Notes: a model not told the origin generated them from the sequence alone. A stretch of 5,426 nucleotides of DNA from an uncultured Clostridia bacterium (GCA_947165745.1 CAMVBO010000144.1:1-5426), one strand, 5' to 3'; positions 1 to 5,388 are shown, counted from the first letter of the stretch. Numbers and translations are program-made.

Positions 1-124
1 GGCCGTCCCAGTCACTGACTGAAACGGTGTTGCCTGCCGCCTGCGCCGCGAACGGAATGTTCGCGAACATGCTCAGCACCATCATCATGGTCAACAGCAT
101 GCTCAAAAACCGCCTGTGCTTCAT
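1..124 (-). CDS. Secreted or surface protein, N-terminal 41 codons only (runs off the left edge)
   Basis: Only the first 41 codons are inside the window. The start is MKHRRFLSMLLTMMMVLSMF, a classic signal peptide: basic KHRR n-region, long Leu/Met-rich core at about residues 6-20, and a likely signal peptidase I site after A-Q-A (residues 27-29). The mature part visible reads GNTVSVSDWDG, and the next codon begins with C. VSVSDWDG resembles the first mature residues of the large kinase's ectodomain (AAIDSWSAL), a motif that commonly opens pectate-lyase-like beta-helix domains of clostridial surface proteins. The start is well supported by AAGGAGG at 133-139, eight bases upstream. The gene lies 180 bp after the second response regulator, same strand, behind its own candidate promoter, so it may be a target of these regulators. 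It is surely exported; a beta-helix adhesin-like protein is inference from a few residues. Confidence 0.8.
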   Translation of the reverse strand, partial: MKHRRFLSMLLTMMMVLSMFANIPFAAQAAGNTVSVSDWDG

Positions 125-132
125 CTCGAGGT

Positions 133-139
133 CCTCCTT
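133..139 (-). promoter_or_regulatory. Strong ribosome binding site of the left-edge secreted protein gene
   Basis: AAGGAGG on the minus strand lies eight bases before the ATG at 124. It is a near-perfect Shine-Dalgarno sequence and fixes the start of the signal-peptide protein, whose short visible frame would otherwise be easy to miss. Confidence 0.85.
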
Positions 140-156
140 GTCTTTGTCGTCCCGTT

Positions 157-169
157 CTTCGGTTCGAAG
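157..169 (-). other. Small perfect inverted repeat in the leader of the secreted protein gene
   Basis: On the minus strand CTTCG-AAC-CGAAG forms a five-pair stem with a three-base loop, about 18 bases upstream of the AAGGAGG site. It falls in the untranslated leader of roughly 90 bases predicted from the promoter at 221-229. It is short and may be chance; no known riboswitch is recognised here. Confidence 0.25.
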
Positions 170-220
170 CCCCCGCCAGAATCCATATATCGGCAGGGAT
201 TCCATATTCTACTCACCGGC

Positions 221-229
221 ATTGTATCA
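221..229 (-). promoter_or_regulatory. Candidate extended -10 promoter for the secreted protein gene
   Basis: The minus strand reads TGATACAAT, an extended -10 element (TG, one base, then TACAAT, five of six matches to TATAAT). No good -35 hexamer lies 16-18 bases upstream, which is acceptable for extended -10 promoters. A TTGT-TGG-ACAA inverted repeat sits just upstream and could be an activator or operator site. Transcription would start near 214, giving a leader of about 90 bases. It implies that the secreted protein can be expressed apart from the kinase-regulator operon. Confidence 0.5.
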
Positions 230-253
230 GGCGTTGTCCAACAAATGCCTAAC

Positions 254-287
254 AAAAAACCGCGAAAAAGATCCGTCTTCAGGTTTT
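254..287 (-). terminator. Possible weak intrinsic terminator after the second regulator gene
   Basis: On the minus strand, 17 bases after the regulator's stop codon, AAAACC (287-282) can pair with GGTTTT (261-256). A small inner helix (GAAGA with TCTTT) lies between them, and the outer arm continues into a run of T. The stem is AT-rich and interrupted, so termination is likely partial, allowing some read-through into the secreted-protein gene. Confidence 0.35.
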
Positions 288-304
288 ACAATTATTTAAC
301 ATTG

Positions 305-1105
305 TCATGTCTCCTGCTTCCGCCAGGTCAGCAGGCTCTCCGTCATGCTGGCCCAGGGATAGGCGCCCATGTATTCGCCGCGATAGCTCTGCGCGGCGTC
401 CCTATCGCCCGCGAGGAACAGGTAGAGGTCGCAGACAAAACTTTCAGGCTTCACCCGCAGCGTTCCCCGGCCCACATCCAATATCCCGTCAATTCCGTAT
501 TCCCGAAGGGTATCTCTCAGGCTGCGCGTATAGATATCCAGCTGCTTCTGCATCCCCCGGTCATACGGCCGGTCCTCCCACAGCGACGCAAACAGCTCCG
601 CCCGCGTGACCGTGCGGCCCTGCCGGTCCACGAGGAACGCCAGGATTTCCTTGGACTTGGCGCGCTTGAATTCGACGGGCTTGCCGTCCACCAGCACGTC
701 GAAGCCGCCGAAGGTGCGCACCGTCACATGGCCCTCCAACGGCTTGTGCCTGCCGGAGAGCGCGTGGGCCACGTCCGCCTCCAGCGCCTGGCGCGTGACG
801 GGCTTGAGCAGGTAGCCCGAGGCCCGCACCGCAAAGGCGTCCACGGCATACTTGGGATAGGCCGTCACGAAGATGATGGCCGCGTCCGGCTGCCTTTCCT
901 TGATGGCCGCCGCCAGCTCAATGCCGGTCATACCCGGCATTTCAACGTCCAGCAGCGCCAGGTCGACGGAGTTTTCAGACACCCACGCCAGCGCCTCCGC
1001 GGGGCGCGTGAAGCCTGTGACTTCCTCCATTCCGGGAAGCTCGCGGCAAAGCGAGACCGCGCGCTCCATCAGCGCGCGCTCGTCATCGACGCAAATTGCC
1101 CGCAT
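305..1105 (-). CDS. Response regulator, REC plus SARP-like winged-helix domain (partner of the short kinase)
   Basis: A 266-residue cytoplasmic response regulator. Residues 1-115 are a receiver domain: acidic pair D7-D8, phospho-acceptor D53 in LLDVEMPG, T81 in FVTAY, and K101-P102 in YLLKPV. Residues 127-225 resemble the winged-helix DNA-binding domain of SARP-type activators: VRTFGGFDVLVDGKPVEF, then SKEILAFLVD and LFASLWED. The tail CDLYLFLAGDRDAAQSYRGE followed by YMGAYPWASM matches only the beginning of a bacterial transcriptional activation domain (BTAD), which is normally over 100 residues longer. The family fits the 'SAPR' response regulators. The start at 1105 is chosen because AGGAGGA (1111-1117) lies five bases upstream and the receiver fold begins exactly there; longer in-frame starts lack such a site and would add 46 unrelated residues. 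It overlaps the kinase stop by 23 bases, so the pair is probably translationally coupled. Target promoters are unknown; the adjacent secreted-protein gene and autoregulation are the first candidates. Confidence 0.93.
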   Translation of the reverse strand: MRAICVDDERALMERAVSLCRELPGMEEVTGFTRPAEALAWVSENSVDLALLDVEMPGMTGIELAAAIKERQPDAAIIFVTAYPKYAVDAFAVRASGYLLKPVTRQALEADVAHALSGRHKPLEGHVTVRTFGGFDVLVDGKPVEFKRAKSKEILAFLVDRQGRTVTRAELFASLWEDRPYDRGMQKQLDIYTRSLRDTLREYGIDGILDVGRGTLRVKPESFVCDLYLFLAGDRDAAQSYRGEYMGAYPWASMTESLLTWRKQET

Positions 1106-2366
1106 GGTCTTCCTCCTCTCTCGTGCGCGAAATGGTGATGGTGACCTTCGTGCCGTTGCCGCTGCCGCTCTCGATGGCCAGCAACCCGCCGCACATCCGC
1201 TCCAGGCGCTCGCGCACGTTCCAAAGGCCGATGTGCTGCCCATCGCCTTCCTTCAGCTTTTTCGGTTCAAAGCCGTCGCCGTTGTCCCAGACCGCGATCT
1301 CGTGTCCCGCCGCCGTTTGGCGCGCGCTTACCCGCACAAGCCCCTCTTCCCGCACGAACGCGCCGTGGCGAATCGCGTTTTCCACGATGGGCTGGAGCGT
1401 CAGCGGCGGGATGTTGAAATCCGCATCCTGAATGTCGTATTCGACGGTGATGGTCTCAAAGCGCGCCATTTCGATGTCGGTATACGTCCGCGTATGCGCC
1501 AGCTCGTCCCTGAACGGGATCAGGCCCACCGTTCCCAGCGAATCCAGGTTCTGCCGCAGGTACAGCCCGAAGCTGTCGGCGATGCGCCCGGCCTTCAGCG
1601 GCTCGGTGTAGCAAAGGGCGCTGATGGTGGAGATGGTGTTGTAGAGGAAATGCGGCTGGATCTGCGTCATCATGATCTGGATGCGCTGCTCCGCCTCCAG
1701 GGAGCGCTCATGCTCGCGCACGAACTGCATGTGCAGCCATATGTAGTACAGCAGGCAGCAGCTGACGATGGCGATGGTCAGGAAAGCCACGATCTGATTC
1801 GCCTCTGTGACCCGGCTGTCCAGCACATAGGAAACGATGATCGCCATCACGACCATGGAAGGAATGACCAGCTCCTGCTTGCGAATGAACCGGTATTCCT
1901 TCCAGGAGAGATACACCAGGTCCACTAAAAGGATGGCGCTGAAAAACACGCAGGCGTATTGCAGCGGGCCGCCCTTGTAGTGGTTTTCCTCGTTGATCCG
2001 AAAGCAGATGCCGGAAAACAGCGCGGTCGAATGGATCGCGGCGTTCAGCCCGACCATCACCCATGCCAGCCAGTGGCTGCGGCGTGGGCTGACGATATGG
2101 CAGAACAGCGCCAGTATCGCCGGACGAATGGCGTAGCCGATGATCGCGGCGACCGTCCTCGGATACCGCAGCGACACGCGCATTTCCATCAGGTATTCCA
2201 GGTAGTTCTCCACGACCAGGGCAAACGCCAGCGCGGCGACAATGAGCATCACCCGCTTCTGCCGCTTGTCCAAGTAGGAATCCACCAGCACGGCGAACAC
2301 CAGCCCCACCAGCTGGATCAGCAGGGGCAGCAGCGCCGTAAGGTCATTGACAGATTGCTGTGGCAT
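1083..2366 (-). CDS. Seven-transmembrane sensor histidine kinase, LytS/YehU-type core, no ectodomain
   Basis: A 427-residue membrane kinase. Seven hydrophobic segments lie at about 11-29, 38-56, 71-92, 98-118, 137-155, 167-183 and 191-210. The basic loops (DKRQKR, PRRSH, WKEYRFIRK) fall inside, so the N-terminus is outside and the kinase inside. After a short linker (VREHERSLEAEQRIQIMM) comes the His_kinase (PF06580) motif QIQPHFLYN with H239 as phospho-acceptor, then a GHKL ATPase: N-box LQPIVENAIRHG (N330), DNGDG at 361-365 and HIGL at 378-381. All catalytic motifs are present. The start is the Met at 2366 (MPQQSVND), preceded by GGGAG five bases away; the longer frame from 2414 starts inside the candidate -10 element. 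It is a clear homologue of the 654-residue kinase upstream: near the active site 29 of 36 residues are identical. It forms an operon with the overlapping regulator. The signal is unknown; sensing must be by the membrane domain or its short outer loops. Confidence 0.93.
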   Translation of the reverse strand: MPQQSVNDLTALLPLLIQLVGLVFAVLVDSYLDKRQKRVMLIVAALAFALVVENYLEYLMEMRVSLRYPRTVAAIIGYAIRPAILALFCHIVSPRRSHWLAWVMVGLNAAIHSTALFSGICFRINEENHYKGGPLQYACVFFSAILLVDLVYLSWKEYRFIRKQELVIPSMVVMAIIVSYVLDSRVTEANQIVAFLTIAIVSCCLLYYIWLHMQFVREHERSLEAEQRIQIMMTQIQPHFLYNTISTISALCYTEPLKAGRIADSFGLYLRQNLDSLGTVGLIPFRDELAHTRTYTDIEMARFETITVEYDIQDADFNIPPLTLQPIVENAIRHGAFVREEGLVRVSARQTAAGHEIAVWDNGDGFEPKKLKEGDGQHIGLWNVRERLERMCGGLLAIESGSGNGTKVTITISRTREEEDHAGNLRR

Positions 2367-2393
2367 GGTATCTCCCTGTTCCGTGAAATGTAG

Positions 2394-2410
2394 AGGGATT
2401 CTATATATTC
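2394..2410 (-). promoter_or_regulatory. Possible regulatory motif GAATATATAGAATCCCT before the short kinase
   Basis: The minus strand carries GAATATATAGAATCCCT here and a near copy, GAATATGGAATCCCT, at 195-209 upstream of the secreted-protein gene. The two differ by a two-base gap and one substitution, share orientation, and both lie just downstream of a candidate -10. A common regulator site is possible but unproven. Confidence 0.3.
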
Positions 2411-2413
2411 CCA

Positions 2414-2443
2414 TTTATATGATACGCTCCACAGCGTCCACAA
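2414..2443 (-). promoter_or_regulatory. Candidate promoter of the short kinase-regulator operon, with direct and inverted repeats in its spacer
   Basis: On the minus strand TTGTGG (2443-2438) and TATAAA (2419-2414) are separated by 18 bases. The spacer is filled by a perfect inverted repeat, ACGCT-GTGG-AGCGT (2437-2424). In addition TGTGGA occurs twice, at 2442-2437 and 2433-2428, a period of nine bases, with the second copy ending eight bases before the -10. A weak -35 with repeats around it is what an activator-dependent promoter would look like. Transcription would begin near 2407, about 41 bases before the start codon. Confidence 0.4.
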
Positions 2444-2471
2444 ACGTGACAAGAAGAGTCGCCACAGCCGC

Positions 2472-2560
2472 AAAAGAATAAAAAGATCCTTCGCTTCGCT
2501 CAGGATGACACGGCCTGGCTTGAAGCCTGACGCCGTCATTTTGAGCAAAGCGAAGAATCT
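2472..2560 (-). terminator. Long inverted-repeat hairpin followed by a T-tract; probable terminator of the first operon
   Basis: Reading the minus strand after the first regulator's stop, a 26-base arm (2560-2535) is followed by a 25-base loop and a matching 26-base arm (2509-2484). In RNA this gives 22 Watson-Crick pairs, two G-U pairs and two A-C mismatches. The second arm runs into TTTTTATTCTTTT (2484-2472). The loop itself holds GGCTT-G-AAGCC. A stable stem followed by U-rich RNA is the form of an intrinsic terminator, so the two kinase-regulator pairs are probably separate transcripts. Confidence 0.6.
2484..2560. repeat. Dispersed intergenic inverted repeat (CTTCGCTTCGCTCAGGATGA type)
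   Basis: The outer arms carry the sequence ATCCTTCGCTTCGCTCAGGA and, inverted, its variant with TTTGCTCAAAATGAC. Short palindromic elements of this type are familiar as multi-copy intergenic repeats in several bacterial phyla; translated, they give the spurious peptide SEAKDL, which can be read here too. The two arms differ at four of 26 positions, so they are diverged, not a fresh insertion. No transposase and no obvious target duplication are visible. A mobile (MITE-like) origin is inference. Confidence 0.6.
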
Positions 2561-2589
2561 GAATATGATATGAGAAGCGCGTTGCGGCG

Positions 2590-3396
2590 CTATCCGTCCC
2601 GACGGAAAAACAGCCGTCCCGCCGTCAGCTCCGCCCAGCTGTATTCCGGCATGTATTCGCCCCGGTACGCGTTCACCGCGGCCATATCCCCCTCCAGCAT
2701 CCGGTAGTAATCGCAGTCGATCATGGACCGGCGAACGGCGATCTGCCGCCGCTCGCGGATCAGCGCGTCCTCCATGCCGATGGCCGCCAACGTGGCCCGC
2801 AGGTCGCTGATCAGCCGCCGGATTCGGGTTTGCGTCGCTTGCGCATCGGTTTCGCCCTCCCACAGGGCCGCCGCGATCTGCTCGCTGGTGCAGGCCGCGC
2901 CTTCCCGGTCGATCAGGAAGGCCAGAAGCTCCTTGCTCTGCTTCCGCGTGAAAATCACCGGTTCGCCGTTGAAGAAAACCTCGAAATGCCCGAAGCAGCG
3001 AACGCGCAGCTTGCCCTGCGCGGCGGGCGCGGGGGCAGGCAATTCCAGATGATCCAGCGTATCCCGGATATCCTCCGCGGTCACAGGCTTCACCAGATAT
3101 CCCTGCACATGTCTTTTCCATGCTTCCAGCGCATACTCGGAATAGGCGGTGACAAACACGATCTTCGCGTCCGGCGCGGCCTTTTTGAGGACGGCGGCGA
3201 ATTGCAGGCCATCCATGTCCGGCATCCGGATATCCGAAAACACAATATCCGGACATGCGCCCTGCTCCGTGACCGCGTCCAGCGCCGCCTGCCCCCGCCG
3301 AAAATCAAGTATCTCCGCGCCCGGCACGGCGTCCCCGATGGCCTCGTGCAGCGTTTCCAGGACCTCCAGCTCATCGTCTATGGCAAATATCCTCAT
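2590..3396 (-). CDS. Response regulator, REC plus SARP-like winged-helix domain (partner of the beta-helix kinase)
   Basis: A 268-residue cytoplasmic response regulator. The receiver domain (1-118) has D7-D8, phospho-acceptor D55 in FSDIRMPDMDG, T83 in FVTAYSEYA and K103-P104 in YLVKPV. An Ala/Pro linker (PAPAPAAQG, 120-128) leads to a SARP-like winged-helix domain (about 130-225): LRVRCFGHFEVFFNGEPVIF, SKELLAFLID, IAAALWEG and a basic RIRRLISDLR helix. The C-terminus CDYYRMLEGDMAAVNAYRGE with YMPEYSWAE is the opening of a BTAD domain that stops after about 40 residues, as in the paralogue at 305-1105. The ATG overlaps the kinase stop as ATGA, and GGGGAGG (3406-3412) lies nine bases upstream, so start and translational coupling are clear. 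It should take phosphate from the beta-helix kinase and bind DNA; targets are not shown by sequence. The intergenic hairpin downstream probably ends the transcript. Confidence 0.94.
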   Translation of the reverse strand: MRIFAIDDELEVLETLHEAIGDAVPGAEILDFRRGQAALDAVTEQGACPDIVFSDIRMPDMDGLQFAAVLKKAAPDAKIVFVTAYSEYALEAWKRHVQGYLVKPVTAEDIRDTLDHLELPAPAPAAQGKLRVRCFGHFEVFFNGEPVIFTRKQSKELLAFLIDREGAACTSEQIAAALWEGETDAQATQTRIRRLISDLRATLAAIGMEDALIRERRQIAVRRSMIDCDYYRMLEGDMAAVNAYRGEYMPEYSWAELTAGRLFFRRDG

Positions 3397-5357
3397 GGCT
3401 TGGCGCCTCCCCGCTGTTCCTGCTTCGGAATGACGATCACGGCCTTCGTGCCGCCCTCCGGCCCGGTTTCGATCCGCAATTCAGCGCCCGCGTAGTTGAG
3501 CCGCTCCCGAACGCTTCTCAGGCCGATGTGGGCATGATCGTCCCGCGGGACGGCATCCGGGTCAAAGCCGTCGCCGTCGTCCGTCACGGCGACCTCGTAG
3601 CGATCCCCATCATCGCGCGTCGCGATCGTCACCGTGCCCTCGCCGCTCTTCTTCCCCCGCACGCCGTGGCGCACGGCGTTTTCCACCAGGGGCTGGAGCG
3701 TCAGGGACGGGATGAGGAAGTCCGTACAGCGCAGGTCATAGTCGATGTGCAGCTCGTTCGGAAAGCGAAGCTGCTCCAGCTGTAGATACGTCCGCGTGTG
3801 CTCCAGCTCCGTCTCGAAGGGGATCGGCTCCTCCCGCGCCATGGAATCCATATTTCCGCGCAGGTAACGCTCAAACTTCAAAAGCGCGTCGTCCGCCTTC
3901 TCCGGCTCCTTCCGGTAGACCCGGCGGATCACCTCCAGGGAGTTGAACAGGAAATGGGGCTGGATCTGGCTCATCATGATCTGTATGCGCTGGCCCGCCT
4001 CCAGCGCCTCCTCGTGCTCGCGCACGAATTGCAGATGCAGCCAGACATAGTAAAACACGCAGCTGATGGCGATGGCGATGGTCAAAAAGGAGATCGGCGG
4101 TTCATCGAAGATCGCCGTGAAATCCATGACCACCGCCCCGGCGATGATCAGCGTCACGAGTATCGGTATCCAGGATTCCTTGCGCTCCCGCGGCCTGAAG
4201 CGCCAAAGCGTCAGGTAGAACAGGTAGGCGAACAGCAGCGCGCTGACGACGGTACAGGTCTGGCGCAGCGGGCCGCCCTTGAAGTGGCCGACCACTGTAA
4301 AATGGAAGGCAATGTCCGAGAAGAAGGCCGTCAGGTAGACCGCCGCGTTCAGTATGACCAGCGCCCACGCGACGCGATAGCGCCTGCCGGGCTGCACGAT
4401 GTACAGGAACAGTGCCAATATGACCGGGCGCACGGCATAGCCGTAGATGACTACCGGCACCCGCAGCGCGTTGTACGCGCCCACGGCGGACAGCCGGTTG
4501 TCAAGGATATTCTGGAGGATCAGGCTGAACACCAGCACGATGATGATGAACATGGTGCGCCTGCGCTCCCGGTTCAGATATGCGTCCAGCCGCACGGCCA
4601 GCAGCAGGGCGAGCAGCAGCACCACGGTGGGAATGACCGCCAGCTGGGCCATGAAGCGCCGGATGACCGGCATGTCCTCGATCCGCGCTTCGCCGTCTGT
4701 CGCACCAATGGCCGTCAGCCTCCCCTCGTTGCCGATGTCGGCTTCCTCCGGCGCGTCGTTGCCAAATACGATGCCGTCGTCCACGGTCAAGCTCGCCTTG
4801 GCCTGATTGAACACGCCGCCGCCCCGGGCCGACGCGACGTTGCCGGTCACGCTGCCGCCCATGAGCACCATCATGCCGTTGTTGGCCAGGCCGCCGCCGT
4901 CGTGCAGGGCGGCGTTGCCCGTGATCCTGCCGCCCTCCATGATCAGCGTGCCGCGGTTGAGTATGCCGCCGCCGTTGTCGTGGCTGCCGCCGGTGATGAC
5001 GCCGGTTCCGACGCTGTCCCGCAGGGTGAGCATGGCTCCCGCCTCGACGGTGATTACCGAGCCTGAGTTCTTGTCCCGCACCTTCCGGTTCCGGTCCAGC
5101 GTGTGCCCGTTCAGGTCCAGCACCAGGCGCTTGCCTGCGGGCACGGTCAGGGTGACGTCCCCTTCAAGGGCGGTCAGGTCCTCCGTCAGGGCAATGACTT
5201 CCCCCGCCCCGGCCCGGTCGATCGCGGCCTGCAGGGCCGACCAGCTGTCGATGGCGGCATCGGCCCGGGCAAAGCCCATAAACCACCAGACCGCCAGCAA
5301 CGCAGCCGCGAGCCTGCCGATCCTGTTTAATATGGGTGCTTTGCCATATGCCTTCAT
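3393..5357 (-). CDS. Sensor histidine kinase with secreted beta-helix ectodomain, seven membrane helices and LytS/YehU-type kinase core
   Basis: A 654-residue chimeric sensor. Residues 1-34 are a signal peptide (basic n-region, core LAAALLAVWWFMGFA, likely cut after A-D-A at 32-34). Residues about 36-228 form an extracellular domain of the pectate-lyase-like, surface-protein kind: DSWSALQAAIDRA, LVLDLNGHTL, then glycine-rich rungs with ITGN and GGG motifs. Seven membrane segments follow at about 236-256, 268-286, 300-321, 328-347, 366-386, 396-413 and 422-441, with basic loops inside. The kinase core has QIQPHFLFN with H468, N-box LQPLVENAVRHG (N560), DDGDG at 593-597 and HIGL at 610-613, all intact. 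Of the tandem Met codons at 5360 and 5357 the second sits seven bases from GGAG (5365-5368) and is preferred. A longer frame from 5417 is rejected because that codon lies in the -35 box. It overlaps its regulator by ATGA. Membrane and catalytic domains match the short kinase downstream; the ectodomain is the extra part. Ligand unknown; cell-wall glycan or surface-protein contact is a guess. Confidence 0.93.
   Translation of the reverse strand: MKAYGKAPILNRIGRLAAALLAVWWFMGFARADAAIDSWSALQAAIDRAGAGEVIALTEDLTALEGDVTLTVPAGKRLVLDLNGHTLDRNRKVRDKNSGSVITVEAGAMLTLRDSVGTGVITGGSHDNGGGILNRGTLIMEGGRITGNAALHDGGGLANNGMMVLMGGSVTGNVASARGGGVFNQAKASLTVDDGIVFGNDAPEEADIGNEGRLTAIGATDGEARIEDMPVIRRFMAQLAVIPTVVLLLALLLAVRLDAYLNRERRRTMFIIIVLVFSLILQNILDNRLSAVGAYNALRVPVVIYGYAVRPVILALFLYIVQPGRRYRVAWALVILNAAVYLTAFFSDIAFHFTVVGHFKGGPLRQTCTVVSALLFAYLFYLTLWRFRPRERKESWIPILVTLIIAGAVVMDFTAIFDEPPISFLTIAIAISCVFYYVWLHLQFVREHEEALEAGQRIQIMMSQIQPHFLFNSLEVIRRVYRKEPEKADDALLKFERYLRGNMDSMAREEPIPFETELEHTRTYLQLEQLRFPNELHIDYDLRCTDFLIPSLTLQPLVENAVRHGVRGKKSGEGTVTIATRDDGDRYEVAVTDDGDGFDPDAVPRDDHAHIGLRSVRERLNYAGAELRIETGPEGGTKAVIVIPKQEQRGGAKP
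4722..5030 (-). repeat. Beta-helix repeat region within the large kinase (residues about 110-212)
   Basis: Four successive rungs of about 25 residues can be aligned by eye: LTLRDSVGTGVITGGSHDNG with GGILNRG; TLIMEGGRITGNAALHDGGG with LANNG; MMVLMGGSVTGNVASARGGG with VFNQA; and a degenerate last rung with IVFGNDAPEEADIGNEG. The pattern is short hydrophobic strand, GG, hydrophobic-T-G-N turn, GGG-hydrophobic strand, N-x-G turn. This is typical of right-handed beta-helix surface proteins and resembles the GGA-I style repeats of chlamydial Pmp proteins. The fold is inferred from pattern only. Confidence 0.7.
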
Positions 5358-5364
5358 CATCCGT

Positions 5365-5368
5365 CTCC
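5365..5368 (-). promoter_or_regulatory. Ribosome binding site deciding the start of the beta-helix kinase
   Basis: GGAG on the minus strand precedes tandem ATG codons by four bases (5360) and seven bases (5357). The second spacing is the usual one, so the protein most likely begins MKAYGKAP. The site is weaker than that of the secreted-protein gene, which fits a low-abundance sensor. Confidence 0.6.
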
Positions 5369-5388
5369 GTTCGCTGGATTCTGGAACC

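Noticed and set aside
116..1138. Long plus-strand reading frame opposite the second regulator
   Set aside because: It is antisense to a well-supported receiver/SARP-like gene, has no recognisable domain, is rich in Arg, His and Pro as expected for an antisense frame in GC-rich DNA, and lacks a convincing ribosome binding site.
1106..1243. Upstream start adding 46 residues to the second regulator
   Set aside because: The extra residues are an out-of-frame reading of the kinase 3' end. The receiver domain starts at 1105, just after AGGAGGA.
873..1928. Plus-strand frame opposite the short kinase and its regulator
   Set aside because: It spans two real genes on the other strand and has low-complexity His/Asp/Arg content without motifs.
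2367..2414. Upstream start adding 16 residues to the short kinase
   Set aside because: That ATG falls at the edge of the candidate -10 element with no ribosome binding site, while the Met at 2366 has GGGAG at proper spacing.
2415..2589. Possible small gene, CRISPR repeat or tRNA between the two operons
   Set aside because: No frame with a ribosome binding site, no regularly spaced repeats and no cloverleaf were seen; the stretch is explained by a hairpin repeat and a promoter.
2318..3256. Minus-strand alternative frame crossing the hairpin repeat
   Set aside because: It overlaps the first regulator in another frame and gains its length by translating the inverted repeat as SEAKDL, a well-known spurious peptide.
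3798..5066. 422-residue plus-strand frame opposite the large kinase
   Set aside because: Despite its length, its composition (HDDDEHG, HGQQQGEQQHHGG) mirrors the antisense of membrane and beta-helix codons. The minus-strand frame has every kinase motif.
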